Source: JBFWUW01 sp050247075
Lineage (GTDB): Bacteria; Planctomycetota; Planctomycetia; Pirellulales; JBFWUW01
Reading direction: 5' to 3'
Assembly: GCA_050247075.1 (NCBI GenBank)
Contig: JBFWUW010000011.1
Coordinates: forward strand, 60,203 to 124,202
DNA length: 64,000 nt
The notes under the pieces are model-generated. The model worked only from the letters and a program-made list of their open reading frames with translations, was not told the DNA's origin and searched no databases. This document shows positions 30,819 to 41,277 of the stretch, in pieces (the stretch's first letter is position 1; every line of letters begins with the position of its first letter). Both the position numbers and the translations under genes were made by a program.

Positions 30819-33800
30819 CTATTTCGGCGCGACTAACTCAAAATCGCGTGGGCCGCGGGAGAGGTACAGGTGGTCGAACAAGGCGTACTCGCCATCCACG
30901 GTTGAAAGCGCCAGGCCGCTGAGCGTGAACTCGCCAAAGTCGGCGTACAGGTCGCGGGTGACAACCGCAAAGCCCTCCGTCGGCAGCGGGCCGGTACGCA
31001 GGGCAGCGCCATAGGTCTCTCCCCCCGCGCCGGCGTCGTAGCGAAACTTGGCGGGGCTGGCGGCCGTGGGACCAAAGGTATTGTCGTGGCCGATCTGCAG
31101 GGCAATCGCCGCTCCTCCCTGTTTGCGCCAGGCGTAACGCAAGTAGCGATACTCGCCGGGAGCGGGATTTTGGCGGATCTTGAGATTCAGGCCCGGCATA
31201 TTCGTGCGATACTTTTGATCGACACCCACCTTGATACTGGCGGTACCGGAATACTTTTCGCCCTCGAACAATTCGATGGTGGCGTTGCCTTCCACCAGAA
31301 AGTCGACGAAGGCCTTCTCATCCTCGAACAACTTTCGCGGCTGCTCGGTAGCGGCAATCGCGGCGGGACAACCGGCCAGATCATCTTGAGTCCGCGCCAG
31401 GTAGATGCCGTCGAACAGGCCGTCACCCGTCTGCGGCGTGAAGGCCAGGCCGGTCAGCTCGAACGCGCCAAAGTCGGCGAACAGGTCGCGCGTCACCACG
31501 ATCCAATCGTGCGGCAGAGCGTCGCTGACTTTCAGCGTGGCCATGCCGGGCATATCGGCACCCGCCAAATAGCGATACGCCGGGCCGGCAACGCCCGGTG
31601 CCGGTCCCCAAGCACCGTTGGCGTTGAGTTGCAGCACCAGGCTGGCACCTGACGTTTTCTTCCAGGCGAAACGCAAATAGCGAAACTCGCCCTCCCCCGG
31701 ATTCTCGGCGATTTTAACTCCCAGCGAGGGAAGATTGGCGCGAAACTTTTGTGCCTGCGTCACGCGCAATGCGGCGGTGCCAGTCAGGCGGTCGATGCGT
31801 TCCAGCGTTGCCTGTCCGTCCCCCTCGTTGAGCGCGGCGGCGAACCAGGCATCGTCCTCAAACACGCGGTACAAAGCCGGCGGCGGCCCCCCTTGCGTGA
31901 CCTTTACGGCTACATCGAGTTGATTCGACGACGCCAGCGGCACGTTGGGGGCAAGTTGGCTGATGCCAACCAGTTTGACACCCGCCAAATCGGCCGGAGG
32001 CGTGCGGAAGGGAAAACTCACGGGAAATTCAAACTCGCTCTCGCCGGCTGGCACGCTGGCGGCGGGGGGCAGATAATCGGCCGGCAGTCCGGCCAACGTC
32101 AGGGTGACTTCTTGAGCGAACCCGGCCTGGCGAATGATACGGCCGGTCAGCTTGCCGGTTTCGCCCGTCCCCGCCAAGGCCGCGACGGAATTGCCGCCGG
32201 TAAGCTCCAAGGCAAACGACGGTTTGACCGTGGGAAATCGACGGGCGGCACTGACGGCGCTGGCCACCACGGTCTTTTCGTCCGCGCTGAGCAACTCGGC
32301 CTTGAACGCCAGGTCGTAGGGAATCTCTGGCAGATCGCCCGGCACTTGCACCACCACATCCACCGACGATTGATCGGCCGGGATCGTCGGCGTACCTTCA
32401 ACCCGCAGCGCACGAGCCAGATCGGGGACTTGCTGGTTGTTCTCGGCTTTGGTCGGAATGGTTTGCGTCGTCAACAGCGACAGCCGAACTGGCCCGGCCA
32501 TGCCTTCGGCTCGCGCGATTTGTACTTGAATGGTCAATGGGGAACCAATTGGAATCTGCCCGCCCGCGGAATCGGCCGCCAGGGCCGCCACCAAAGCCCC
32601 CGGGCCGACGACCGCCAGGCCCGTTTCCGCCCGCAGCCACGGTTGGTCGCGGGTGGCCGGCGTTTCCGCCGCACGCGCGGTGCGCACGAGTCCGACCACC
32701 GGATCAACGCTCTGCCCCGTCACGGTTATCACGCCTTGCGATAGGGGAAGTTCCGAGGAAGTCAGCGAAACAAAGGCCTCATTGGCACCGGCGGGTATTT
32801 CATCATTGGCCAGCGTGGTGCCAGCGGGCAGGCCGGCCAGCGACAGTTTGATCGGACCGTTGTAACCAGTGCGGGCGGCTTGTACGCGCAGCAATGCCGC
32901 GCCCCCCTGTGGCAGCAATTGGCGGTCCTCGGTTAACGTCAACGAAAAATCGGGCTGGCTAACCGGTGCGGCGGAAATGCGATAGACAAAGTCCTCGCCG
33001 CCGCGGCCGTGCAGATCCTTCAGCCCAACCAGAATGTTGGTCACGCCGGCGGGCACGGTGAAATCTAAGCCGGGATCGGTGGTTCCAGGCCGGTCATCGT
33101 TGGAGGCCAATCCGCCTCCGGCTTCGTTGTAGATCGTCAGGACTCCGTCGAGGGGCGACCCGATACGTTGCGCCTGAACATCAAACCGCAAGGCAGCGCC
33201 GGGCTGAACCGCCAGCTTGTAACGGTCATCCTCGCCAGCCACGGCCAGGCGGCCGCTGATGCCAGTCGGCACGGCGGCTTGAGGCAGTGAGCCATCGGCG
33301 GGACGCTGTTCCAGCAGTTCCGCGTGGTCGCTGATGGCCACCGCCGGACGGTTGCCCGTGAAATTGGCCACGGCGGGCCAGGCCGCCGGCAGGGCCTGTG
33401 CCAGAATGTTACCGTCGAAATGCGTGGAGGTGGCCGGCGGCAGGTTCGTGCCAGCAAACAACAGATCGGCGGCTTGCCCACGTTGCACGGCCAGCGGCAA
33501 GACAAAATCGGCGTAGTTCAACTCGCCAATCTTTAGGGCAAAAAAGCCCGGCGCGGCACCTCGATAAAGCTGGTCGTGCATTTCGACAAAGTACGTGCCG
33601 TCGGCCGGCAACAGATAGGTGATGCGGGCATCGCCAGCCAGGGCCGCGCGGCCTTGCGACCAGGCAAGCTGCACGCGGCGGCTGTCGAGCAGCCGCACCA
33701 CCGGAGTCATCGCGGAACCGAGCCGCCGCGATGACAGGTCGATCACGATCTGTTGGCCCTGCCGTCCCTCGAACTGTGTTGAAAGGACCGTACTGCCCGA

Positions 33801-34217
33801 TAATTCGCCGTGGTAAGCAGCGGGCAGTTGCGTAGCCGCGGGACCGAACGGCAACTGCGGCAAACGGTTGACGCCCACCAGCACACCATTGGAAATGCCG
33901 CTGGCCGAACCAATGCGCAATTGCTGGACGCCCGACAACGAGGCTTCCTGGGAGGCATCGAGGGCGATCTCGACTTCAATCCGATTCGGCTGTGCACCAT
34001 CCTTCAACTTAAACGCAACCGGCACCGCGCCCAAAAAGAGCTTCGGCTCTGGCAGCAGTTCGGCACCGTCGATGGCCAACGTCGTGGACCCGCCGATTTG
34101 CAGCCCACGCACCGACAGGTTATTGATTTGCGGCGCGGCCTGGATGGCCACCGAGGGAAGCATCAACAAGCCGGCCAGCAAAGATCCCGCAATCACAAAT
34201 CGAAGGCGTAAGGCCAT
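30819..34217 (-). CDS. Very large exported protein with PPC-like domains and a repeated C-terminal module
   Basis: 1,132 residues from ATG 34217 (CGAGGTG upstream). A signal peptide (FVIAGSLLAGLLMLPSVAIQA) is followed by an IPT/TIG-like beta domain and two PPC-like beta domains (DLSSRRLGSAMTPVVRLLD; AGEDDRYKLAVQPGAALRFDV). Further beta-sandwich repeats follow. The last 330 residues contain two copies of a 150-residue module with the signature EYRYLR(Y/F)AW(R/K)K ... VTRDL(Y/F)ADFG. The same module ends the NPCBM protein at 49259-51667. Probably a surface or periplasmic structural/binding protein; no catalytic residues seen. Confidence 0.85.
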   Translation of the reverse strand: MALRLRFVIAGSLLAGLLMLPSVAIQAAPQINNLSVRGLQIGGSTTLAIDGAELLPEPKLFLGAVPVAFKLKDGAQPNRIEVEIALDASQEASLSGVQQLRIGSASGISNGVLVGVNRLPQLPFGPAATQLPAAYHGELSGSTVLSTQFEGRQGQQIVIDLSSRRLGSAMTPVVRLLDSRRVQLAWSQGRAALAGDARITYLLPADGTYFVEMHDQLYRGAAPGFFALKIGELNYADFVLPLAVQRGQAADLLFAGTNLPPATSTHFDGNILAQALPAAWPAVANFTGNRPAVAISDHAELLEQRPADGSLPQAAVPTGISGRLAVAGEDDRYKLAVQPGAALRFDVQAQRIGSPLDGVLTIYNEAGGGLASNDDRPGTTDPGLDFTVPAGVTNILVGLKDLHGRGGEDFVYRISAAPVSQPDFSLTLTEDRQLLPQGGAALLRVQAARTGYNGPIKLSLAGLPAGTTLANDEIPAGANEAFVSLTSSELPLSQGVITVTGQSVDPVVGLVRTARAAETPATRDQPWLRAETGLAVVGPGALVAALAADSAGGQIPIGSPLTIQVQIARAEGMAGPVRLSLLTTQTIPTKAENNQQVPDLARALRVEGTPTIPADQSSVDVVVQVPGDLPEIPYDLAFKAELLSADEKTVVASAVSAARRFPTVKPSFALELTGGNSVAALAGTGETGKLTGRIIRQAGFAQEVTLTLAGLPADYLPPAASVPAGESEFEFPVSFPFRTPPADLAGVKLVGISQLAPNVPLASSNQLDVAVKVTQGGPPPALYRVFEDDAWFAAALNEGDGQATLERIDRLTGTAALRVTQAQKFRANLPSLGVKIAENPGEGEFRYLRFAWKKTSGASLVLQLNANGAWGPAPGVAGPAYRYLAGADMPGMATLKVSDALPHDWIVVTRDLFADFGAFELTGLAFTPQTGDGLFDGIYLARTQDDLAGCPAAIAATEQPRKLFEDEKAFVDFLVEGNATIELFEGEKYSGTASIKVGVDQKYRTNMPGLNLKIRQNPAPGEYRYLRYAWRKQGGAAIALQIGHDNTFGPTAASPAKFRYDAGAGGETYGAALRTGPLPTEGFAVVTRDLYADFGEFTLSGLALSTVDGEYALFDHLYLSRGPRDFELVAPK

Positions 34218-34258
34218 GGAACACCTCGCGGATAAATGGCTGAGTTTCATCATGGTTT

Positions 34259-34329
34259 GCAGGAGGCGATTCCATCGCCGATTGGATGCGTGGAAAACGG
34301 TACCTTCGGCGATGGAATCGCCTCCAACA
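34259..34329. repeat. REPIN between two large minus-strand genes
   Basis: Unit 34259-34281 and inverted partner 34306-34329, 24 bases apart, directly upstream of the 1,132-residue protein gene and downstream of the sugar dehydrogenase gene (stop at 34337). Confidence 0.8.
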
Positions 34330-34336
34330 ATGATTT

Positions 34337-37300
34337 CTAGCGCTTGCCTGAACCTAACTCCTTGATCCAGGCCCGCAGCATTTCCACCGCTTGTTTATCG
34401 ACAACGCTGGTGGCTAATTGCGGCATGCGGCCGGGACCGAGTTTGGCCACGCGATGCAACAACACTGAACGTTCGGGACTGCCGGAGGCAATCAGCCGCG
34501 GCTCGGTCAGGTCGAACTTGTGGTGCAAAGGGGGCTCGTCGATGAGCTTCATTTTGTCCAGCGAGACTGCAAATTCCAGGTTGATCTGGGCGTTGCCGCC
34601 ACCCGCATCGACATGGCAATGCGCGCAATTGGCGTGTAGATAAGACCGGGCACGCGCTGTCAAGCCGGCCGCGTCATCGTAAGGATTTGCCAGACGGGGA
34701 ATTCTCTCCGGCGCTGCCGGCAGCAAGGTCGATGTTTCTTCCGCCGGTTTGCGCTGGCCTGGGGCGGTGGTGAAAGTTGCCATCCGCGCATTGACGCTGG
34801 CATCCTCCAGCCCCTGCGCCTTGAGTTCGTCGCGCAGCAGCGTCGTCAGTTCCGCGCTCCCCTTTACCCGCAACAGCCCCAGGTGTGACAACAGGCTAAG
34901 CTGATTTTCGGCCACGCCGTGGTAGTCGTGGTCTTTGTTCATTTGCAGCGTGCTGAGCCCCAGCACGTAGTTGGCCGCGCGGCTGTGGCAGACCATGCAC
35001 TCGGCACGGCTGGGATAGCGCCACACCTGCTTCCGGACGCCATCGGGGAACTCGGCCGATTCTGGCACGCGAATCGTGAACTCGCGGTCGCGGCCAGCCG
35101 CTTCGACCAGTTCGGCGTCAGTCTGCTCGTCGTTCCAAATGTACGAGTAGCCAACCCATTCTCCCTGCTGTTTGGTCATGAACCGCGTTTCAATCCACTT
35201 GCGGGAGTCTGGCTGGCCCTGCTCCATCTCCAGGGCGAACGACTTGACCAGCACCGTTTCTTCCGGAAGGTTCCAGCCGCGGGTGGCGGTGTAGTCGATT
35301 TTGCGATCGATCCCTTCCTTAGACGGCAAAGCCATGAAGCGTTCTTTGTGGGCACCGTCCGACCACAACGGCGAGTTGACCGAGTAGGGAATGACCCCCG
35401 GTTGCATGGCGTGCTGGGCCACGTCGGAAAACAGACCGCTTTCGCTCAACTTGCGCGGAAAAGTGCTGGGGGGCAGATCGTCCGTGGGATTTACCTCCAG
35501 GTGGAAGAAAGCCCCCTTGTCGTTGTCGCGGTGGTCGGCAATCAGCAATTCGCCATGTTTATCGATGCCAAAACCGGTGATGGCCAGCGGGGAATCGGTC
35601 AGTTCCTTGTGCCACTCGATCCGGTCGCCGTTGTGCTTGACGGCCCAAATCTTGCCGGTCGAGTAGTCGCCGTAGATGTACGCGCCGCGAAGTTCTGGCA
35701 GCTTTTCTCCGTAATAGACCACGCCGCCCGTCAGTGAGCGGGCTTCGGAATGGGGGTGGTCGATTGTCGGCTTGGAGATCGGCGTTGGGCCGACCTGCCG
35801 CGAAAGGTAGAACGGGTGCCCCCCTTCCATGACGCTCCAACCGTAGTTGGCGCCGCGCTGTACCAGGTAGACCTGTTCCCACAAGTCCTGGCCATTTTGT
35901 GTTACCCACACATGGCCTGTCTTGCGGTCGACGGTGATCCGCCACGGATTGCGAAATCCATAGGCCCACGTTTCTGGCCGGGCACCCGCCAGGTTGCGGA
36001 AGGGGTTGTCCTTGGGAACGGAGTAGAGCCGGCCTTCGTCTGGATGTTCAACGTCGATCCGCAGCACTTTGGCCAAGAGCTTCGTCAGGTCTTGGCCGGT
36101 GATGTTGGTGTCGGAATCGCTTGTGCCATCGCCCGATGTGACGTACAGCATGCCGTCGTTGCCGAAGGCCATATCTCCACCGTTGTGGCCGTCCGACTCC
36201 CATTCGATGATGACTTTTTCGCTCTCGACATCGAACTTGTACGGCGGCTCTCGGTCGATGGTGAACCGCGAGATGCGGCATTTCTTCGGCCCTTTCTCGC
36301 CGTAGTTGCCATTGCTGCCGATGAAGACGTAGCCGTTCTTGGCGAATTCGGGATGAAACGTTATGCCGTAGGCCGTGGCATCGGGCTTCCACAACGTTTC
36401 AAACTCCTTCACACCCGGGTCATCGACCATGCGATGCACGGCGCTGGGGGCGTAAGGCTTGGTTTGCGTGATGAACAGCAGCCGGTCGCTGTCGGGCTGG
36501 CGGGCCACGGCAATCGGAAAGCTGATCGTTAGATCGGGATAGGCCCGCGCCACCTTGTAGGGCGGGGGAGGCTCGGGCGAGCCGACCACGGTGGATGTCG
36601 TCAGGTCGGCCAACTGGCTAATACCGTGCGGCCGAGAGGCATTTTCTGGCAGGGGGCCGACAAACTTCAGCCGTCCGTAATCCTCGTAGCGATGAAAGTC
36701 GGCCGAGGGATTTTGCGCGGTTGCGGCGGTCGTCGAGAGATCGGGGCCTTCAAAATCGACCGAATAATCGTAGCGGCACAGGGCAAAGTTCCATTGCTCG
36801 TCGATGGCCGGCCGTCCGCCGCACTGAAGAAAGTCTCGCCAGGGGATTTTGCCTTCCACCGACCAGCCTTGGTCGCGGTCGTTCCAGCGATTGAGCGTAC
36901 CGCGCAGCTTAACCCGCGACTCCATGTGGAAATCGCCATCCTTGCGGTAGCGTAGGTATCCCCCCGACCCGCGACGGGGAATGAACATATCCAACTGCGT
37001 GTTGGCCGCGTTCACTTGAAATTCGTAGTAGCCCGGCTTGTCGTCGGCCGGTTTGAAGAACAACTCGAATACGTCGTTATCCCAGCACTGGCCGTCATGT
37101 TCAGTGACATCGGCATATAAGTCGGCGTCGTCCATGTCGGCCGTGAAGTACAAGTTTTCCTCGTCCCAGAGCAGCCGTGCCTTGGTGGAGGTGCGCGGGC
37201 CGCGGGCTTTATCTCCCGAGAGCCAAGGGAGCAGGAACTTGTCGATGACTTGGGCCTTGGACCAGGCCGGTTCGTCGGCCAGGCCGTCAATGTTGATCGG

Positions 37301-37543
37301 CCCGTCGGTAAAGCGGCACTCTTGGGGCACGGGCAGAGGGGCTTTTTTGTCGGGAGACTTTTCCTTTCCCTCTGCCGCTTCCTGGGTAGGCGTGTCCTTG
37401 GTGGGAGAAGGCTCGTCGTCAGCCTTTAACCAGACAGGCGGGCCGCCGGTCCATAGGAAAGCGGCCCAGGCTGCTAGCCACAGGCCACGGCACCAACGGC
37501 CGCCGCGTCCGTCGCGGTTTTTCAGGCACGCGTGCTTATGCAT
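34337..37543 (-). CDS. CBM9-like / sugar dehydrogenase / cytochrome c fusion, exported
   Basis: 1,068 residues from ATG 37543 (AGAGGAAATACG upstream). A signal peptide is followed by a CBM9-type domain (GLADEPAWSKA, ENLYFTADMDD, DNDVFELFF). A six-bladed soluble glucose/sorbosone dehydrogenase propeller follows (YPDLTISFPIAVA, GHNGGDMAFGNDG, LRIDVEH, YGFRNPWRITVD). The C-terminal third carries two haem-binding sites, CMVCH and CAHCH. It probably oxidises sugars in the periplasm and passes electrons to respiratory cytochromes, PQQ-dependent by family analogy. Such fusions occur in planctomycetes. Divergent from the ABC ATPase at 37833. Confidence 0.92.
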   Translation of the reverse strand: MHKHACLKNRDGRGGRWCRGLWLAAWAAFLWTGGPPVWLKADDEPSPTKDTPTQEAAEGKEKSPDKKAPLPVPQECRFTDGPINIDGLADEPAWSKAQVIDKFLLPWLSGDKARGPRTSTKARLLWDEENLYFTADMDDADLYADVTEHDGQCWDNDVFELFFKPADDKPGYYEFQVNAANTQLDMFIPRRGSGGYLRYRKDGDFHMESRVKLRGTLNRWNDRDQGWSVEGKIPWRDFLQCGGRPAIDEQWNFALCRYDYSVDFEGPDLSTTAATAQNPSADFHRYEDYGRLKFVGPLPENASRPHGISQLADLTTSTVVGSPEPPPPYKVARAYPDLTISFPIAVARQPDSDRLLFITQTKPYAPSAVHRMVDDPGVKEFETLWKPDATAYGITFHPEFAKNGYVFIGSNGNYGEKGPKKCRISRFTIDREPPYKFDVESEKVIIEWESDGHNGGDMAFGNDGMLYVTSGDGTSDSDTNITGQDLTKLLAKVLRIDVEHPDEGRLYSVPKDNPFRNLAGARPETWAYGFRNPWRITVDRKTGHVWVTQNGQDLWEQVYLVQRGANYGWSVMEGGHPFYLSRQVGPTPISKPTIDHPHSEARSLTGGVVYYGEKLPELRGAYIYGDYSTGKIWAVKHNGDRIEWHKELTDSPLAITGFGIDKHGELLIADHRDNDKGAFFHLEVNPTDDLPPSTFPRKLSESGLFSDVAQHAMQPGVIPYSVNSPLWSDGAHKERFMALPSKEGIDRKIDYTATRGWNLPEETVLVKSFALEMEQGQPDSRKWIETRFMTKQQGEWVGYSYIWNDEQTDAELVEAAGRDREFTIRVPESAEFPDGVRKQVWRYPSRAECMVCHSRAANYVLGLSTLQMNKDHDYHGVAENQLSLLSHLGLLRVKGSAELTTLLRDELKAQGLEDASVNARMATFTTAPGQRKPAEETSTLLPAAPERIPRLANPYDDAAGLTARARSYLHANCAHCHVDAGGGNAQINLEFAVSLDKMKLIDEPPLHHKFDLTEPRLIASGSPERSVLLHRVAKLGPGRMPQLATSVVDKQAVEMLRAWIKELGSGKR

Positions 37544-37832
37544 CGTATTTCCTCTAGCGGCGGGCACGGAACACGCCGGTCAAATGGTTGATGGTCTTGG
37601 TAACGCAGTGCAGGTTGAACTTGTCCGGCGACGCTTTGCCACCATGAAAGTGGATCGCCGCATCGGGCCAAATTCTTTTGGGAGAGCCGTCCGGTTGGAC
37701 TGCCCCAGGCAAGTAAAGCTTTATGGTAGTCTGCCGTTCGGCCAGAAAGAACCCCGCACCGGCCGGTCGGTCGGTTTTGTCCGGCGCGGCCCACTTTTCG
37801 CATACTATGGCAACACCTATAATCGCACGCCT

Positions 37833-38825
37833 ATGGCGATCATTGAAATTGCGGGCCTGGCCAAGTCGTACCGCGTTTATCAAAAGCAAGAAGGCTTGGG
37901 CGCGTCGCTGCGGGGCTTGTTCAACCGCCAGTACCGCGAAGTCAAAGCGGTCAAGGCAATCGATCTGTCGGTCGAACAGGGCGAGTTCGTGGCCTTTCTT
38001 GGTCCCAACGGGGCAGGCAAAACCACCACCCTCAAGTTGCTGTCGGGCGTCATCACGCCCACCAGCGGCCAGGCCACCGTAATGGGTTTTGTACCTTGGG
38101 AAAGATCGAACGCCTATCGCCGCCGCTTTGCCTTGGTGATGGGGCAGAAGAACCAGCTCTGGTGGGATCTGCCGGCCCAGGAGTCGTTTCGGCTGCACCA
38201 AGAGATTTACCGCATTCCGCCCGACGATTTTGAGCGGACTCGCGACGAACTGACCGACCTGCTCGACGTGCGGCGGTTGCTGGGGCAGCCCGTCCGCGAA
38301 TTGTCGCTGGGCGAGCGGATGAAGATGGAACTGATCGCCGCGCTGCTGCACTCGCCAGAGGTGCTGTTTCTGGATGAGCCGACGATCGGGCTGGATGTGA
38401 TCGCCCAGCACAACATTCAGAATTTCTTGAAGCATTACCAGCAACTGCGGCAAATCACCATTTTGTTGACCAGCCACTACATGAAGGATGTGGCCGCCCT
38501 TTGCCAGCGGGTGGTGGTCATCGCCCAAGGGCGAATCATGTACGACGGTTCGCTGGCCGGCATTGTAGACCGTTTTAGCGGGCACAAGGTTGTCACGCTG
38601 CTGTTTGCCGCCGACACCATGCCCGACGATCTTTCGCGATACGGCCAGGTATTGCAGGTTCAAGCCCCCAAGGCCAAGCTGCGCGTCGACCGCCGCGTCA
38701 TCCCCGATATTTTGGCGAACATTCTGGCCAATCACACGATCGAAGACGTCAGCGTCGAAGACCCGCCGCTGGAGGAAGTCATCGCCGAGGTATTCTCGCA
38801 AGCCGACAAGGAAGCCGCCACGTAG
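37833..38825 (+). CDS. ABC transporter ATP-binding protein (ABC-2/NatA-like)
   Basis: 330 residues with Walker A GPNGAGKTTT, Q-loop VMGQKNQLWW, signature LSLGERMKME, Walker B LLHSPEVLFLDEPT, and the H-loop LLTSHYMKD. A C-terminal extension of 90 residues (LLFAADTMPDDLSRYGQVLQ) is typical of ABC-2 exporter ATPases. The usual membrane partner genes do not follow; the next gene is unrelated. The start ATG has a weak ribosome site. Confidence 0.93.
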   Translation: MAIIEIAGLAKSYRVYQKQEGLGASLRGLFNRQYREVKAVKAIDLSVEQGEFVAFLGPNGAGKTTTLKLLSGVITPTSGQATVMGFVPWERSNAYRRRFALVMGQKNQLWWDLPAQESFRLHQEIYRIPPDDFERTRDELTDLLDVRRLLGQPVRELSLGERMKMELIAALLHSPEVLFLDEPTIGLDVIAQHNIQNFLKHYQQLRQITILLTSHYMKDVAALCQRVVVIAQGRIMYDGSLAGIVDRFSGHKVVTLLFAADTMPDDLSRYGQVLQVQAPKAKLRVDRRVIPDILANILANHTIEDVSVEDPPLEEVIAEVFSQADKEAAT

Positions 38826-39061
38826 CCGCACGGCTCCTGCTTTGCCGGTTTGAAATGGTAGCGGCGAGCCACTTCTGGCCCGCGTCTGCTAGAATCAAAT
38901 GACCTGGCCGGAAGGCACTGATTTCGCGCGGCAAGGTCGTGGGCAAACGAATCAAGCCGCAAATCTGTTTCAGAAAAGCGTGCCGGGAGTTCGCTTGCGT
39001 GGATTCACTGCTAGATCAAGCCCCAGAGAATACCGCTCGCTGGACGGCCGCCACCGTCAGC

Positions 39062-39637
39062 ATGAACGAGGAAATTCTCATCCGTATGGAGCAAGCCGTG
39101 CTTAAGGTCCGCGAGCGATTGTTGCGGGCGACCGCCGCATTGAACCAGGCCGCCTTGCCGTATGCGGTCGTGGGAGGAAACGCCGTGGCCTCGTGGGTGG
39201 CGACAGTGGATGAAGGGGCGGTGCGGTCCACCCGCAATGTCGATTTGCTGGTCCGCCGCGAAGATCTGCCCGCCATTACCGCTGCCTTGGAGCAAGCCGG
39301 TTTTGTAGCGGACGAACTGCTGGATGTGGTGATGTTTCGCAATGGTATACAAGGAAAGCCCAGCGAGGCCATCTACCTGTTGTTCGCCGGCGAGAAGACC
39401 CGCCTCGACCATCCATTAGCGACACCTGAAATTGAATCAGTCGCCGATCCGGGCAATTTTCGCGTGATTACCTTGGATTCGCTGGTCACCATGAAGCTAA
39501 TGTCGAACCGCCGCAAGGACCAAGTGCATATACTAGATCTCATCGGCGTCGGCCTGATCGACTCTTCCTGGCTTACGAAACTGCCGACTTTACTGGCCGA
39601 GCGTTTGAATCACATCGTAAATACGCCTGATGACTAG
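39062..39637 (+). CDS. Nucleotidyltransferase-like protein (191 aa)
   Basis: Pattern AVVGGNAVASWVATVDEGAVRSTRNVDLLV matches minimal nucleotidyltransferases of the AbiEii/DUF6036 group, with GG then Arg-Ser-Thr-x-x-Val-Asp. The first acidic residue of the usual DxD is replaced by Asn-Val-Asp, so activity is uncertain. Start set at ATG 39062 (MNEEILIRMEQAVLK), though the frame is open from 38939. No antitoxin-like partner is adjacent. It may be a solitary member of a toxin or tRNA-modifying family. Confidence 0.65.
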   Translation: MNEEILIRMEQAVLKVRERLLRATAALNQAALPYAVVGGNAVASWVATVDEGAVRSTRNVDLLVRREDLPAITAALEQAGFVADELLDVVMFRNGIQGKPSEAIYLLFAGEKTRLDHPLATPEIESVADPGNFRVITLDSLVTMKLMSNRRKDQVHILDLIGVGLIDSSWLTKLPTLLAERLNHIVNTPDD

Positions 39638-39711
39638 CGAACGGCCGGCCGAAGCCGCTCGCCGCGTGTTGCTAGCCTTTGTTCCCCGGTCAAACTCCTT
39701 CAGGCGCTGCC

Positions 39712-41277
39712 GTGCTTACCAATCTGCGGAACTTTCTGGAGGATTGCCTGCCGGGCTACCACCGCGCGATGCGTCTGCCGCGGCAATTGTTGGCCGTTAG
39801 TCCGTTCGCGGGTGACAGCCAGCCGGCCCGCGTGCCGATCTTTCGTTCTGGCCGGCCGGCCTTGCCGTTTCCGCATCCCGGCAATTACCTGGAGCCGATC
39901 CAGATTCTGGAGACCTATTTTTGGGGAGCCGATGACGAGCAAGGCCCGGCCAGGCACAATCGCTATCTCGATTTTCCCGGATTTGCCCCCGTGCTGGTCA
40001 CGCGCGATCCGGCGATTATCCGGGCGATTACCACGGAAACGGGTGATAAAGAGGGGCAATTCGACCGCGACACGCTGCCGTCATCCGGCATTGCCCGCGC
40101 GACTGGTCCCGATACGCTGCTGTTTTCCAACGGGTCGGGCTGGAAATCGCAGCGCAAACTGGCGGCTTCTCCGTTTGGCAAGACAACCCTGTTCCAGCCA
40201 GAACGGTTCCAGGAATTCGCCGCGACTCTTCGGCTGACCGTCCGCCGACGCATCGATGCCCTGCGCGAACATTTGCAACGCAGCGGAAAGGAACGGCTGC
40301 AAATTCGCCTGGAACCGGAGATCAAGGCGGTCATGCTGGAGATGCTGGCCAATAACTTTTTTGGCGCGGAAATTTCGTACCAGCGACTGAGAGACCACTT
40401 TGTGCCGGCGTTGGAACGGGTCATCGACCATATCGTGCGCGACACCGTCACCAATAAGCTGGGCATTCCGGTCTGGAAACTGCCCGGATTCAGCCGGCGG
40501 ATGTCGCAGGCCAAGGACGACAACGCCGCTTTCGAGGAACTGACCAGCCTGGTGCTGGCGGCCAGAAAACAGGGGACCGGCTTGTGGAAGCAGTTCAAGT
40601 CCGACGCGCCCGACGATGCCTTGCGCAGCAATATCAAGGTGTTTTTGGCGGGGGCCTTGGAAGCCACGACATCGTATGCCAGTTGGGCGCTGGCGCACCT
40701 GGCCCGCGAAAGCCAGTCGCAAGAGGAGGTTTGGCGGGAGGTCCGCGCCATCGAGGACTACACGCCGGAAAACCTGGAGCAGGCCAAATACTTGGGCTAC
40801 GCGCTTGACGAAACCTTGCGGCTAACACCTTCGCTCTATTTTCTTCCGCGCAAGGCCACCGCCGATACTTGGATTAAAACAGCCGACGGGCGGCGAATGT
40901 TTGTCCCCAAGGGGACGCATATTCTGTTGGATGTTTGGCACGCCAATCGGCACGAAGACCACTGGGGCGTGGAAGCCACGGGCTATCCGGCGTTGGATTT
41001 TGTCCCGCAGCGCTGGGCCGATCTGGCGGCCAGCGGACGGGCCTCCAAGGAGTTCTTGCACTTTGGCTTTGGCCACGGACCCCGTGTCTGCCCCGGCAAG
41101 CACTTAGGCCAGTTAGAAGTGGCCTTGGTCGTGGGAGCTTTCGTGAAGTGTTTCAAGTTCAAAGCCGTCAACCCGGAATTGGCCGTCAAGGCGGGCGTTT
41201 CGACCAAGCCGCTCGATGGCACCTTGGTGGAACTGGAATTGCGCGCACTCGCCCCGCCCGTGGCTATCGCCGAATGA
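39712..41277 (+). CDS. Cytochrome P450
   Basis: About 521 residues, soluble. The haem-binding loop is FGFGHGPRVCPGKHLGQLE near the C-terminus with the axial Cys. The I-helix has AGALEATTSYASWAL (Thr for proton delivery), and the K-helix Glu-x-x-Arg is in LDETLR. The start is uncertain: GTG 39712 or TTG 39679. No ferredoxin or reductase gene is beside it. Substrate unknown. Confidence 0.92.
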   Translation: MLTNLRNFLEDCLPGYHRAMRLPRQLLAVSPFAGDSQPARVPIFRSGRPALPFPHPGNYLEPIQILETYFWGADDEQGPARHNRYLDFPGFAPVLVTRDPAIIRAITTETGDKEGQFDRDTLPSSGIARATGPDTLLFSNGSGWKSQRKLAASPFGKTTLFQPERFQEFAATLRLTVRRRIDALREHLQRSGKERLQIRLEPEIKAVMLEMLANNFFGAEISYQRLRDHFVPALERVIDHIVRDTVTNKLGIPVWKLPGFSRRMSQAKDDNAAFEELTSLVLAARKQGTGLWKQFKSDAPDDALRSNIKVFLAGALEATTSYASWALAHLARESQSQEEVWREVRAIEDYTPENLEQAKYLGYALDETLRLTPSLYFLPRKATADTWIKTADGRRMFVPKGTHILLDVWHANRHEDHWGVEATGYPALDFVPQRWADLAASGRASKEFLHFGFGHGPRVCPGKHLGQLEVALVVGAFVKCFKFKAVNPELAVKAGVSTKPLDGTLVELELRALAPPVAIAE

